A stretch of 55,269 nucleotides of DNA from Beroe ovata (taxonomy: Eukaryota > Ctenophora > Nuda > Beroida > Beroidae). Within the stretch, counting starts at the first letter, position 1. Every line of letters begins with the position of its first letter. The position numbers and the translations under genes are program-made. Shown here one piece after another: positions 22,201 to 33,854 of this stretch. Under the pieces are notes generated by a model. The model saw only the letters and a program-made list of their open reading frames with translations. It had not been told where the DNA came from and did not search any database. The stretch is from assembly GCA_946803715.1 (NCBI GenBank), contig CAMPET010000011.1, positions 589,884 through 645,152 of the forward strand. Direction: 5' to 3'.

Positions 22201-24963
22201 GGGAATGACTCGGATTCTGTCCGAGGAATTGAGAGGTAATTGAGCCGATTATAAACCTATTATTTCATTATATGAAGGTTCAAATCTTGATTAAAACTTG
22301 GGTCAATAAAAGTTTAGAGGGAACAACTTGATTGAGAAATTAAACTTTTACAACATCGGGTTTATTAATCATGAGTTGAACTGACTTGTTTCTAGCGAGA
22401 CTGAGACACTCAATATGACGGAGATTGACTATGGATGTGGGGATCTCTTCCAGTCTGTTACCACTCATGTCCAGAATCTATTGGGTAAGATTATTTGAGT
22501 GAGTTTGATGCTATTTATTTGACATGAATTTTCTGAAAATAAACTAGCAATCGTGGAAATCTTTTTGATTTGACGATATTTTTCATTGACCTCGATCGAG
22601 TCAATGAAATTGTGGGTTTTTTTCCATAATAAACGCATCAAGTGATTAACCAATTAACTAATTATCTGTTTCTTACCCTCAGAAAGGGAAGCTTGTACAA
22701 CTGGTTTGGTATCTTGGTAAAAGTGTTTCCGTACAGCTTACCATGGGATAGTACCCTACCTGAAAAGGTAAGAGTTTTTGTATAGTGCATACGCGTTGCG
22801 TGCCACTCATTCTACTCTGTTAACAGGGGGGCCGGGAGATTTCTGATTTCTCTCTCTCTCTCCCTCTCTCTTTCTTTCACTTCATATCCGGGTATGGGTG
22901 TGTGATCTTACACCTCATGAATTGTGGATTCTATCCCCACAATAGAGGCATAATTGTGATGTCAGCTTTGGGAGGTTAGATCACAACAGCAAATGCTCCG
23001 ACTGTTACTATGGACACAAGAAATAGAAATCATGCCCACACACACACACACACACACACACACTACACAGTACACACACATCCACACACACTATCACACA
23101 CACACACACTTTCACACACAAATAAGAAGTAGAGAGCGAGTATAGCAGATCCAGATTTGAATAATGGCTGGCAGAATGCAGCTACAATTATAGTAGGTGT
23201 GTAATAGCTGTGAGAGTTGGAGTATAGGATTAGGAATGTGCAGTACCAACAGCTATTTACTTTTTATCTAATTAAATAATTGCTAATTAACTTTTCTAAT
23301 TAGTTATCACTAGTTTCTTCTTATACTGGTTTAGGTTTGTGTATTTTAAGAACGTGCTTTGATTTCTGTCATCGACAAGTGTTGGGTATCGAGATTTTCA
23401 TCACATTTCCAGCAGTTTATCGCTTATATTCGCAGTACGAACCGTACTGTTGCCATAGTTACCACACATCAACTTGTGACGGAAGCAAAACCACTTTTGC
23501 TTTCGTTTTTGCCCCTCCCCCCGCCGCCGATTTTCTCGGTTTCGTCACACTCACCTAGGTAAACTTCCTGTAGATGGATTAGGAGGTCGAGGTGTTCCAA
23601 ACTTTCCATTTTGTTCCGAGATAGATCAATCCACTGAGATGGGAAAAAAGTCGGAAAACATATGTCACGTGGAACTTGATAAGTTTTGGTCTTTCAGAAA
23701 TTTTCCGAAAGTGTTCTACTATCAAACTCTCTTATTACACTCCACTTATTCTCTAACTTCTATAACCACCTAGATGATCCTATCGCGCTAATGTGGAGGC
23801 GGGGAGTGCCGAACATATTTAGAACATACCAAACAGGCGAGTGCCGAACATATTTAGGACATACCGAACATTGTTGCATGTCTGCGTTGAAACAAATCTC
23901 CTCCGGGATTACTTTCAGGTTCTTCAGTCCCAGATCAATGCCAATCTTTCCATCACTTCTTTCCATGATTGTCACTTCAACTTTTCCTGCGATTCCACAC
24001 TGATTGAAGGTCTAACTATCTCCTCCTTATTTATTGTTGTCGGAAAACTTGAAAGCTGGGTTAAGTTCACTCTGTACAATGTACAATGTACTGTGTACAA
24101 TGTACAATGTACATTGTACCTACATCCGTACTTATACTGCCGTATGACGTATCGCAGTGACTAATATAAGAGCTGGTTGCTATGGTTACTCAAACAATTT
24201 ACATGGTTCTAACCTATATTCAGTCCTACTTTGCAGTGATACTTTCTGATAGGCATGAGGAGTGCTTTTTCTTACCATTTTCTCGTTTTAACGTAAAGTC
24301 CCCCGATTTCAAATCATTATAGTACTTGAGTACGTAGGCTAGCACTTTAATTGGATTAGATTTTATAATATCAAGCTGACCCACCAATTTCTAAGGAATA
24401 CCTAAGGACTCAAATTAAGAGTTCTTCTTAAGAATTTAAAGAATCTCTCCTGATTACCCATTAAGTGATTAATGACTCATTAATCATTACCCATGGTAGA
24501 GTTAAGTGCTGTTCTGGAAGGAAGAGTTCTGTATGGGAGAAGGTCATTTTTCAGAACTGAGAAGTTATCGAATATGTTCGTTTCCTTCATTCGGCACAGC
24601 ATGTCAAAGTGGTCCATCTGAAAATATGGGAGAGAGTCGTCAGAACAGGATGCTCTGTATTTATATGCGACTTCTTTTGGGAACATCGAAATTCTTATTT
24701 TATAGGTCAATACTCAATGATCGACAATGTGCAATGTAATTGTATACAATAATGTACAATAGTGCACAATGTAAATTGTATAGTGTACACAGACTATACA
24801 TTTCCCATGATCCACAGTACAATACCGATAGTTCAAGCACGCCTCCATCCTTTATCATAGGTCTACTCTTGAGATCACTGATTCTCTGCAAGCGTTCCAC
24901 ATGATCAGCCACCTCCATACGAGGTCGACGCTGGAAGTTTGGTGCACTCTGACCACTGCCCAT
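19251..24963 (-). CDS. Leucine-rich-repeat protein with MGSGQS start, 16 exons
   Basis: Exons: 24826-24963, 24491-24617, 23865-23986, 23555-23633, 22677-22759, 22386-22477, 22093-22216, 21657-21794, 21334-21451, 21060-21171, 20687-20861, 20422-20529, 20045-20251, 19819-19929, 19555-19675 and 19251-19369. All are in phase, giving 657 residues. From about residue 100 to 615 the protein is LRRs of the intracellular SHOC2 type, such as LQILDISFNEFREFPLPVC and LRTLYLDGNLLTELPDFL, with one or two repeats per exon. The C-terminus is a basic tail (REYFQRKLFSVQAGK). There is no signal peptide or membrane segment. The MG start with Ser at position 6 suggests N-myristoylation and membrane attachment. 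Exon 7 ends at an N (22089), so its donor is inferred. No orthologue is named; LRRs are too generic. It is head-to-head with the NACHT-WD40 gene. Confidence 0.87.
21994..22088 (-). repeat. G-run tract with quadruplex potential in an LRR gene intron
   Basis: The plus strand is C-rich, so the transcribed RNA would carry seven or more runs of four to eight G separated by ATT, TTTT or ATC. It ends at the assembly N (22089), a plausible reason for the gap. Confidence 0.65.
23035..23118. repeat. (CA)n microsatellite, interrupted
   Basis: Long CA run with CTA, GTA and TCA interruptions inside the intron between LRR exons 4 and 5. Confidence 0.9.
23800..23870 (-). repeat. 35-bp tandem duplication carrying a second 5' splice site
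   Basis: On the minus strand, GGTATGTYCTAAATATGTT occurs twice, 35 nt apart. The first copy is the donor of LRR exon 3 (TTCG|GTATGT at 23865/23864). The second (TTTG|GTATGT) is an equally good donor. Using it would add 35 nt and shift frame. Confidence 0.7.
24072..24120. repeat. GTACAAT tandem/palindromic repeats
   Basis: Five or six GTACAATGTAC-like units in LRR intron 2. Related GTACAAT and TGTACAC units occur in LRR intron 1 (about 24720-24790). The unit is self-complementary. Confidence 0.75.
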
Positions 24964-25529
24964 GACCTCTATAGCTGAGAATTGGGGTACGATCAAATCC
25001 AGATTGTTATCGGCTCGAGGTTGAATCCCCCGGAATATAATTAGTACTTTGTATCTTAGTTCCTGAATAATACAAAAAACTGAGATGCAAAATCGACTAC
25101 AAGATACCATACGACCTTCCCTTATGCACACACTGTAAGCAGCACTTATGATAACAATTATTCACTACAAGCAATTACAAGACTGACTGCTCTGCTTTGA
25201 TCACCTGTGGCAATTGATGAAGATGCTTGTTGCACTTTGCATGCAACGTAGTAATGAAAGCTACATATACAATTGGAACTAGTCCTGATATTGGAGCTCA
25301 TAAATTATTGTGCTTTACTGTGTTTTGTGTTCCTTGAGCGATATAATGAGGCTCATGAATGAGACTGAATCTACAGCGATTCATTTCCTTTTGGAGACCG
25401 ACTCTTATGACTGTAGAATTCTGAATTGGCTCCCAATCGAAAAATTAAGCCGTTTCTTATCCTCTGGTACCCTCTCCCAATAGAAACTCGCTCTAACAGT
25501 TCTTATTATCCTAGGGGTAGTGCAGTGTG
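24964..25529. promoter_or_regulatory. Candidate bidirectional promoter between LRR and NACHT-WD40 genes
   Basis: Only 566 bp separate the two start codons (24963 minus, 25530 plus). No TATA box stands out. Inverted CCAAT boxes (ATTGG at 25425 and CCAAT at 25433) lie about 95 bp before the NACHT gene ATG; such pairs are common in divergent promoters. Transcription starts were not identified, so the assignment rests on geometry. Confidence 0.5.
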
Positions 25530-28500
25530 ATGTTTAATCTGTGTAGACCCAAGAAGAGCGCAGCTAGCACTGAAGGAAGGGCCGATGACTCGCCAAGTAC
25601 TGCAGCTGCCAACTCGGTGGAAAATCACGAAGAAGAACAGTAAGTGCGAAGTGCTTGATGCGCCTGAGTACAAATTCTGCTTGACCAATGAAAGAAATGG
25701 ATCTCTAAAAGCTTGAATTTCAAATTTCGGACCAATCAATCTTTCGAAACGAGATTGTTCCTCCTTTCAGGACAGAAGAAATCCCCGAAGAAGTGCAAGA
25801 GCCCGTTTCACTGAAAGATGTCGAATTTAGTGATTGGCTAGACAAAAACCTATGCGACAAGGAATCAAATAAGTTAACCCCTGCAGAACGAGGCGTGGGA
25901 GAATGGACGGAAATCCGACTGTTTCTGTCCTCGACGTTTATAGACACGCAAGCTGAACGGGACAAGTTAATCAAGGTTGTGATTCCCGATATTAATCGGA
26001 AGATGGCCTCCCATTTCATCAGGATAATCCCCGTGGATTTGAGATGGGGAGTCCTGGCTGAGGAGACGAAAAGTTGTTGTGATATCCAGAAAACTTGTCT
26101 CAACCAGATTGATAACTGCCGGATGAATGTAAAGCAGACACCATGGTTCCTGGGGTTGAGAACAGACCGATATGGGTGGGTTCAGAGCGAGATGATGGGG
26201 AGCAATGGTTTCGAAAAACCAGAGTTCTATGATTGGATTGATAAGTTGAAGAAAACAGATAAAACAGTGAGTATCACAAGTTTGGAGGTTTGTCACGCCG
26301 CCAGAACACCACAAATCCTCCCTCCATTTCCAACTGTCTTCTTCTACAAACGTCACTTCTCCGAGGATGCGCTAGCCCGGATGGAGAAAGACAAGTTCAA
26401 ATGGGTCTTTGAGTTCGAGTACACCGACACCGCGATAGAAGACCCTGACCTCAAACACCAGTACTCTCTCAATCCCCTAGCTGAGGACTATCGGAAGGAC
26501 AAGGAGAGTTTGGACAAGTTTCTCCAGGATAAATACCATGTCCTGTTTTCTGATTACCAGGCAGAGTATGTGGGTGATGCGTACTTCACAGCAAAGAGGG
26601 ACAACGCCAAGAGTTTCGGGGTGGGGTACGCTGCGGGATTGGATGCATTTGCTGAAAAAGTGGAGAGCGATCTCCTGGCGGCTATCAAGATGAACTTCGC
26701 CGAGAAAGATGCTGATAGCATTGATCCGTTTGTATTTGACACAATCCAGCATGAGAACGCTGTTAAACTGAAAGCGTCCACGTTTGTTGGCCGTGAGAAG
26801 ATGATGAAAGATGCATTTGATCACGTGCAGATGGCTGGCAAAGATTCCGCGGAAACAACGCTCATTCTTCATGGTGAACCAGGGTGCGGGAAATCAGGAC
26901 TCCTAGCCGCAGTTGCGGAGAAAGCAATGCTAGAACTGAGGGGGAAGGATCAGAACTTTGTTTTCGTCCACGCTGTGGATTCCTGTCCTGGATCCAATCT
27001 CCTGGAGAAATTCCTGAGGAGATTGCATGTGAATTTGCGGGCATTTAGACGGGCTAAAGGAGAGATTAAGATCAATTCCTCCCCTCCTGAATCCATGACT
27101 GATCTAAAACAGGAGCATCACACTTTTATCGAGGAGGCAGCGCGGACACACCCAAACTGCAAGTTTATCATCATTGTTGATGCTGTGAATCAGTTTAACG
27201 AATCTAACAGGGCATGGGACATGTGGTGGCTAATGAGGGCAACATGCCCCGCTAATGTGAGATTCATAATTTCTACTCTCAATGAGGAAAATGGGACGTT
27301 TGCCAACGCAAAGACCAGTTGTCCTTCCGCTAAGACGATTGAAGTGACAAGCATGTCGAAAGAGGATTTGATTGAAATGATTAGTACAAATCTGGCGAGG
27401 TACAACAAGAAATTGACGACCTATGACGACAAACTGCTTGGTAACCAGATGGATATACTCCTATCGAAAAGTTCTTCACCCCTCTTCCTGATTGCTGCCT
27501 CAGAAGCACTCAGAAAGTTTGGAATCTTCGAGAAGGTATCTGAATACATCAGATCACTTCCGGAGACGATTACTGCACTCTTCAGATTCCTCATCGATGA
27601 ATGGTGTGTTGAATACGGGAAAATGTTCACGGAAGACGTTTGTGGACTGCTTGCTCTTTCAAAAGATGGTCTCCTCGAGAACCAAGTCAATGACATCCTC
27701 AGTTTCAAGGAGGAACGCGAAAAGGGTGGGAGTGGGTTCTTGTACGAGTCCTCATTTTCGAGAATCTACGATTCCCTGAGTAGTTTCCTAGCTGCTGGTG
27801 GAGGGGGCTATCTCAGATTCTTCCACGACCAACTGAAATACACCATCCGTGATAAGTTCCTCGATTCTGCGTTTACCAAGGAAACACACGAGCTCATGCA
27901 GGAATTCTTTATGTCGGTGATCCGACCCCAACTCTGTCCCGTGCCCCAGACCAAGACTCCTGATTACTATGCCCATGTGCTGAACCAGGTCATATTTCAC
28001 CAGGTCATGGCTGCCAGGGAGGGCGGGTCATTTGACTGTCTCAACGAAAGTTTGAGGAACATCTACTTTGTACGGGAACGTGTTATGGCAGGGCAACAAA
28101 ATATCCTGAATGATGACTATCTCTATGCGATTGAAACTGCTAAGACACCAGAAGACGTTAAAGCGCTGAAACTCTGGGCTAAGTTTGTCCAGCTTTACTC
28201 TCCGAATATCAAAGAAAGCCCTGATTTCGCCCACAACATGGCACTCAACCAAGCCCCTTCCTCTGTTGTGCACAAGGATACCAAAGTTCTGGAAGCCCCC
28301 GAGAAAAGGGATGGATATCCCCTTATATGGGATAATATCCCCGAAGCTGACGATCCTATGTCTGTAAAAATCCCTACCGCAGGGGTCGACTGTGTCGCTT
28401 CAACAGTGGCACGTGATGTTTTCATCGTTGCTACGGGTGACAGCGCCACTATATTTGACCAGAGTAGCGGTGAAACTCTACAAAAACTCGTGGTCACCGC

Positions 28501-31239
28501 TTACTCGGTCTGCCTGACTCGAGATGAGGAGTGTCTCCTAGTGGGGGATAAATCGGGTCTCGTCCACTGTTTCGATGTGGACTCCGGGGCAATGGTGTGG
28601 ACGAGCGATGACACGATGAATGGGTGTGTCACGTGGATAGGTTTCGATAACGATGGCAATGTCCTCGCGGGAACTGGCTACCATGATAAAGCCATATGCT
28701 GGGATAAACATTCAACTGATGACGTCATCATGAAGTTGGAGGGTGTGTCACCGAATGTAGCACGGAAATTCTCGTGTGAGGACCCAGCGTGGCATTATAC
28801 TTTCAACAAGGCTACCGGGTTGATGGCTAGTGCTCACAAAGGTTTCATTTCACTTTGGGACATTGATAAAGCCGAGAAAATATGCGCTGGCGACGACAAT
28901 GACAGTGGTTGTGTGTATTCCATCGACTCCCATCCTTCCAAAAACACGGTTATATCGGGGAATAACAATCTCAAGGTATCGGAGTGGATGATTGATGGGG
29001 AGAAACAGGAGGTGACGATAATCAGACAGATTGAACTGCCGTGTTTAAGTGGGTGGGCGTATGGGGGAGTGTGGACTTGCAGGTTTGTAGGATCAATACC
29101 TATATCAGTAGCTAGATAAACGTCAACACTTTCTTTTATAAACGCACCAAATCTCAACCATTTTCGGGCAATGCACTCAATGAGTGCCACTCATTATGAT
29201 ACAGCTGTTATCTTGATTAAGGGGCAAAATAAGTCAGAGAATGGGTAGCCGGATAAATGACAGTCCAATGACAATCCAATGGAGATTACACTTTGAATAT
29301 TTCAGGTACAGTTTTACCGGTGATCGGATCTACTGCGCTGAACCCCACAGTCAGAGTATCAAGATATATGGCGAGAGTGGGGAGAAGGTGGGAGAGTTGA
29401 AGGGGCATCCGGATTGTGTCAACTGTGTCAACATTGTACCTGGTAAGTGAGTGAGCCCCCTCGGAACAGGGCCTTTTTCGTGGTTCGTATGGGCACAGCT
29501 GTTATTATTCGATCATTGAGCTATATTTCAATCAGGGCATGATTGCTTTTGCAATTGACACGTATGTTCTCAACAACTAAGTTTTGATTTCCTCAATCAT
29601 GTGAATCGCTGGACAAATATTAACAAATCGCCGTTTCCCACGCGTGTAAGACGTGTGTAATTATCCCATTAATTATCACGCAGGAACAACTGATGAGGTG
29701 ATATCTTGTGACCGAGGTAAGATATCAGTACTCTGGCAGCTCTCTGAAAAAGAAGAGGACATTGACGCGTGCAAGCAGGAATATGACGAAAAGGTACTAT
29801 ACATTCGCGAACACTACTACTTTTTTTTGCTACTTCGGAAGCAAAATTTAACATCCTATGTCGCGATTTTCAATGATCTGACGCTCTATCTATAGGTCCT
29901 CTGGGCGGGCTTCAGCCTAGATGAAACCCATTTTGTCACCGTTACGGAGACAAATATCCGTATCTGGGATACAGCCTCGAGAAGAGTTATAAAATCGGTC
30001 GATTTTGCTGGTTTCTACGGTTCTGGGGGTGGCTTTTACGATGATGGAAAGCATTTGTTCATCAATTCAAAGATGAACGTGTCGGTTTATTCATTCCCTG
30101 ACCTGGAGCTTTTGGCGGATTATGAAGGTATGACAAGTAGTGAAAAATAACAATATAATAGTCCGAGAACTGAGAGATTATAATTCAGACTAATATGGCG
30201 GACATTATATTAGAAGTGGCAAATCACTTTCGAATGCCCTACATAGTTAGTAGTTACTAATATTAGTTCCTATTCTTAAGAATTAGAATTTATTGTTACT
30301 TTATTCGCAGTTCTGAAGACTTCGGACGGTTCGATAACAGCGTTCGCGATTGCGGAGGACGGGACTCACCTCTTAGCCGCTGAGTGTAGGAACTATGATT
30401 CTGATCTTAGTTGTGCCTTCATTTGGACATGTGATGACCCCCTGAATGCTCAAGAGAAGTTCATTATGAGGTTTGTATTTCCATATATTCAATCGCAGTG
30501 ATTTAAGCGACAAACATGAATGATGTTCCTGAATGAATGAACTTCATTAAACAAGCTGCTGACTTTACAGCAATCTCATCCTCAGTGAATACTGTGGCCG
30601 CTTGTTCTCCTGTGACATCGCTCACGACTCTTCACGAGCACTGATTGGCGGACACAATGGGTCACGTGTCATTGACTTGGCCAATGGCGATGTTCTGGTG
30701 TCCGTACCGGATCACGGATTCATGTTCTCCGCATTTGTTCCTGGAACATACGATTTTGTGGTGGATGGTGAGTATTGTATTTGTCTGTTCATTATTAACC
30801 GGAATTCGAAAACTCACAATTACCAAATCCAGAATCTTCATGATAAGGACGTAATACTGCACAGTTTTTGACTGGATGTCGGAATACTTCATCTAAATTT
30901 GAAATAATTCATCAAACATCAATGTTTTCCTGAATGATCAATCCAAATTCCACAGGCGGTAAAGCATTGTACCGGTACGACTCAGGCGGCAGTCAGGTGA
31001 CCAGTTATTTCGGGCATCAGGGCTCGATCAACGACGGCTGTTTTCGCCTACAATCCGATCAAGTAATAACGTGTTCGGCGGACGGTACTGTGAGAATTTG
31101 GGGTTTGAGTTCAGGGGAATGCCTCTACACTTTCTTCAATCATCGGTCTCAAGAAATGAAGGGAGTTGTGGTCAACAAATCCGGCGATCTTTTCTTAGCT
31201 TCGAATAGTAACGGAATGTTGTATGTGCTCACCCCATGA
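25530..31239 (+). CDS. DUF4062-like / NACHT / WD40 protein (TEP1- or NWD1-type)
   Basis: Exons: 25530-25639, 25771-29082, 29306-29442, 29684-29793, 29896-30127, 30311-30470, 30571-30767 and 30956-31239, giving about 1513 residues. The first part, in one 3.3-kb exon, has LFLSSTFIDTQAERDKL (about 87-103) and VDLRWGVLAEET (about 125-136), as in the segment before NACHT in TEP1 and NWD1. The STAND ATPase follows: FVGRE, P-loop GEPGCGKS (405-412), Walker B FIIIVDAVNQ (502-511) and VRFIISTL (533-540). From about residue 905 to the end lie degenerate WD40 repeats, for example VLWAGFSLDETHFVTVTE and SADGTVRIWGLSSGECL. STAND proteins hold an inactive ADP state and oligomerise on signal. The C-terminal WD repeats are probably the sensor. 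No membrane segment is seen. The exact orthologue is not settled. Confidence 0.9.
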
Positions 31240-32027
31240 GCTCATAAACTGTATGTTAAGTAATTTCATAACTCTGCCTTAGATAATGAGCTGCCTGTGT
31301 TCAAGTAGGTACATGATATGTTTATATTTCGTTTTCATGCTTTCCTCGATTAGAGACAAACTTAATGCTTCATAAATCCTAACGACACCTTTTCAGTGCT
31401 TTCTGGATTTTAATTTCGACTTGAGTGGTTTATTTAATTTCTTATCACTATCAGTTATAATCGCTATGTTACTGACTACTACTCATTTCCACACTGCGCG
31501 CACCAAAACGTACGTTTCCATCATCTAGTCTACTTGCGCGCGCGCCGCACGCTCGTGGACTTAATGTTGACACATCAGGAAAATTGTATCGCGCGTTCCA
31601 TAATAACTGTGGATATTGACTCGCGCTCAGCGCTGTTCACGAAGTGGCAAAACTTTTCTATTCATGAATTCGTTTCATTTGGTTTTTAGACTCTAGAACA
31701 ATTGAATTACTGTACATCATCTCTAATCAAATTGATATCAATACAATTCAGCTCAAGTGAAGGTCATTAACATAATCGATTGTCAATGTAAAACTGAAAT
31801 TCTAAATGATATAAAAGTCAAAAGACCATTAATGACGTAAAAACTTTATATTCCTTGTATTGGTCTTTCATTGAAATTGGAATTCAGTATTTCATCCAAA
31901 AACCAATCCTTTGTGACTGCTAAATTAATATTATATTTGTTTACATCTACTAAATCATAGTTTGTTTAATGTTTTGTTCGATGAAAAGTTTCTGTTAACC
32001 CGATTCTGCCAATATTTTCGTTTGTCC
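31240..32027. other. Tail-to-tail intergenic stretch with GCGC patch
   Basis: Between the NACHT-WD40 stop and the minus-strand PGYP stop. A GCGCGC-rich patch lies at 31490-31630. No exon was found. Confidence 0.55.
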
Positions 32028-33854
32028 CTAGTCCGAAGATGAACTTGAGCTGGAGCTGCTGGATGACGAGCCACCCTTGTGTTTGAACTTCTCTGAAACA
32101 CAAGGAAATATAGTTAGTTCGAGACTCTTAACACCAGGTAAACACAGGTTGGAAACACAAATGAAAGCCCTATGATGTCAAACTACTATCATTCAACATC
32201 ATTAGTTGGTCTCCAATGATCCGTAAACAAATCTATTTATCGAGAAATAGATCAACTCAAAAACTAACTTATTTTCCCAGCCTTCTTGACTCTGACTCCC
32301 CCAGGCCCATACACCTTGGCTTTCTTCATCTTCCCCTTCTTGTTCATCTTCATTCCACCAGTGCCCGCGTAGCCCATGTAGCCTGCAGGGACAGCTACCC
32401 CAACGGGAGCTCCGTATCTTACACCTGAGTGAAACACACAAGGTAATTTCATAAAATATATCTTGAATATAATATAATGTAATATCTTGAAACATGGATA
32501 AGATATATAATAAACTGACTTAAATAGATCAGATATATATGGAGTGGGAACACAGACACAGACACACACACGCACACACACACACACACACGCACANACA
32601 AACACACACACACACACAAACATGAACACACACACAAACACAAACCTGCTTGGGCAGGATACGGTTGTCCAGCTACAGGCATCGCCATCGGCGCACGCGG
32701 TGCTCCCATCTAAAACACAAGGGTGTGAAAATGTGATGAAAAATCGTAGTTCCAATTTTGAAGTTTGTGGAGAAAGAGTCCAATTCAACTATTCTACCTG
32801 TTCATTATTCATTCAAACATTATAACGTTGTGAAACGGTTCAACATGAATCTCTGCGGATTGAAACCTGCATGTGTGGTGCACCGTATGCAGGGCGGGTT
32901 GCGTCATATCCCGCAGCTCCTGACGTGGGACCCGCGTTAGCGTACGGGTTTCCACCCGCAGGGGGACGTGCTGGATAAGCTGCACCAGGCGGGTATGCCC
33001 CTGAGAAGAGTGAGGGTGAGGGGGTGAGAGAAGAGAATACTCAGTGTCAAGAAGAGGGAACGGACTGTGGACTGTGAAAAAACAAGAGAGATCGAGGAAA
33101 TTGACATCTCTGCTATAATAGTGTGATACCACGTACCTGGCTGTGCGGGATATCCAGGCTGTGCGGGATATCCAGGCTGTGCGGGATATCCGGGTTGTGC
33201 GGGATATCCGGGCTGAAATGAAGATAATTCGTGCATAATTCGAACGACAAACATAAAGACGGAGGTGAGGGCATAAAAGTCCTTGAACGTGAATGCGTGA
33301 ACGAGCATCTTTTCAGACCGTAGATCTGAATGCTCTGGTGTTTTCAGAACATGAATTCGTGACTGCACATATTGGTTTCAATCACACAGGGGCCGTGATC
33401 TACCTGTTGTGGCGGGTATCCGGGCTGGGCGGGATATCCTGGCTGTGCGGGGTACGCTCCGGGCTGAGGAAAAAATGGCGGTTCAAATCACGAATGTTGA
33501 ATGATTGGGAGTGACGAAAGAGGTTGTTAAGGATTTAATCCGGCGTGAATACCTGTGCGGGATATCCAGGCTGAGCGGGATATCCAGGCTGAGCGGGATA
33601 TCCGGGTTGAGGCGGGTATCCTCCTGGAGGTGGAGCAGACTGAAATAGTGGGACGTGGGTGTTAAGGAGGGTGTGGTACGTATAGGACGTGAATCAGTGG
33701 GATAAGTGGGGTAAGTGGGGGTCAGGCTAATCAGTCAGGTTAATATGATCACGAGGTGGAGACTAGAGCTGAGGTGTCATCAGAATCAAAATGTATTTGG
33801 GACAGTAGAGCGTGGAAAAAGTGGAACATATGGCAGGGAATTAGGACTCACCAT
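32028..33854 (-). CDS. PGYPAQ-repeat protein with basic and poly-Ser C-terminus
   Basis: Exons: ATG at 33852-33854 (the start codon is the last codon of its exon, followed by GTGAGT), 33553-33639, 33404-33463, 33137-33212, 32867-33000, 32646-32709, 32269-32424 and 32028-32092. The product is about 214 residues. The N-terminal half is SAPPPGGYPPQ followed by about ten PGYPAQ hexapeptides. The middle is Gly/Ala/Pro-rich (ARPPAGGNPYANAG, MGYAGTGG). The tail is basic (KMNKKGKMKKAKVYGPGGVR, KKFKHK) and ends in a run of about twelve Ser and one Asp. There is no signal peptide and no catalytic domain. Such Tyr/Pro/Gln repeats suggest a disordered, condensing or structural protein, but that is inference. 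No family is recognised. A second haplotype of the 5' exons lies at 34836-35902. Confidence 0.8.
32556..32640. repeat. (CA)n microsatellite with N (32597)
   Basis: Interrupted CA repeat in an intron of the PGYP gene. The frames reading Thr-His or Cys-Val here are microsatellite translations. Confidence 0.9.

Noticed and set aside
32449-32825. Frames with Thr-His or Cys-Val runs, one of 174 codons
   Set aside because: Microsatellite translation across an N, partly extended by the real PGYP exon at 32269-32424, which is read by splicing instead.
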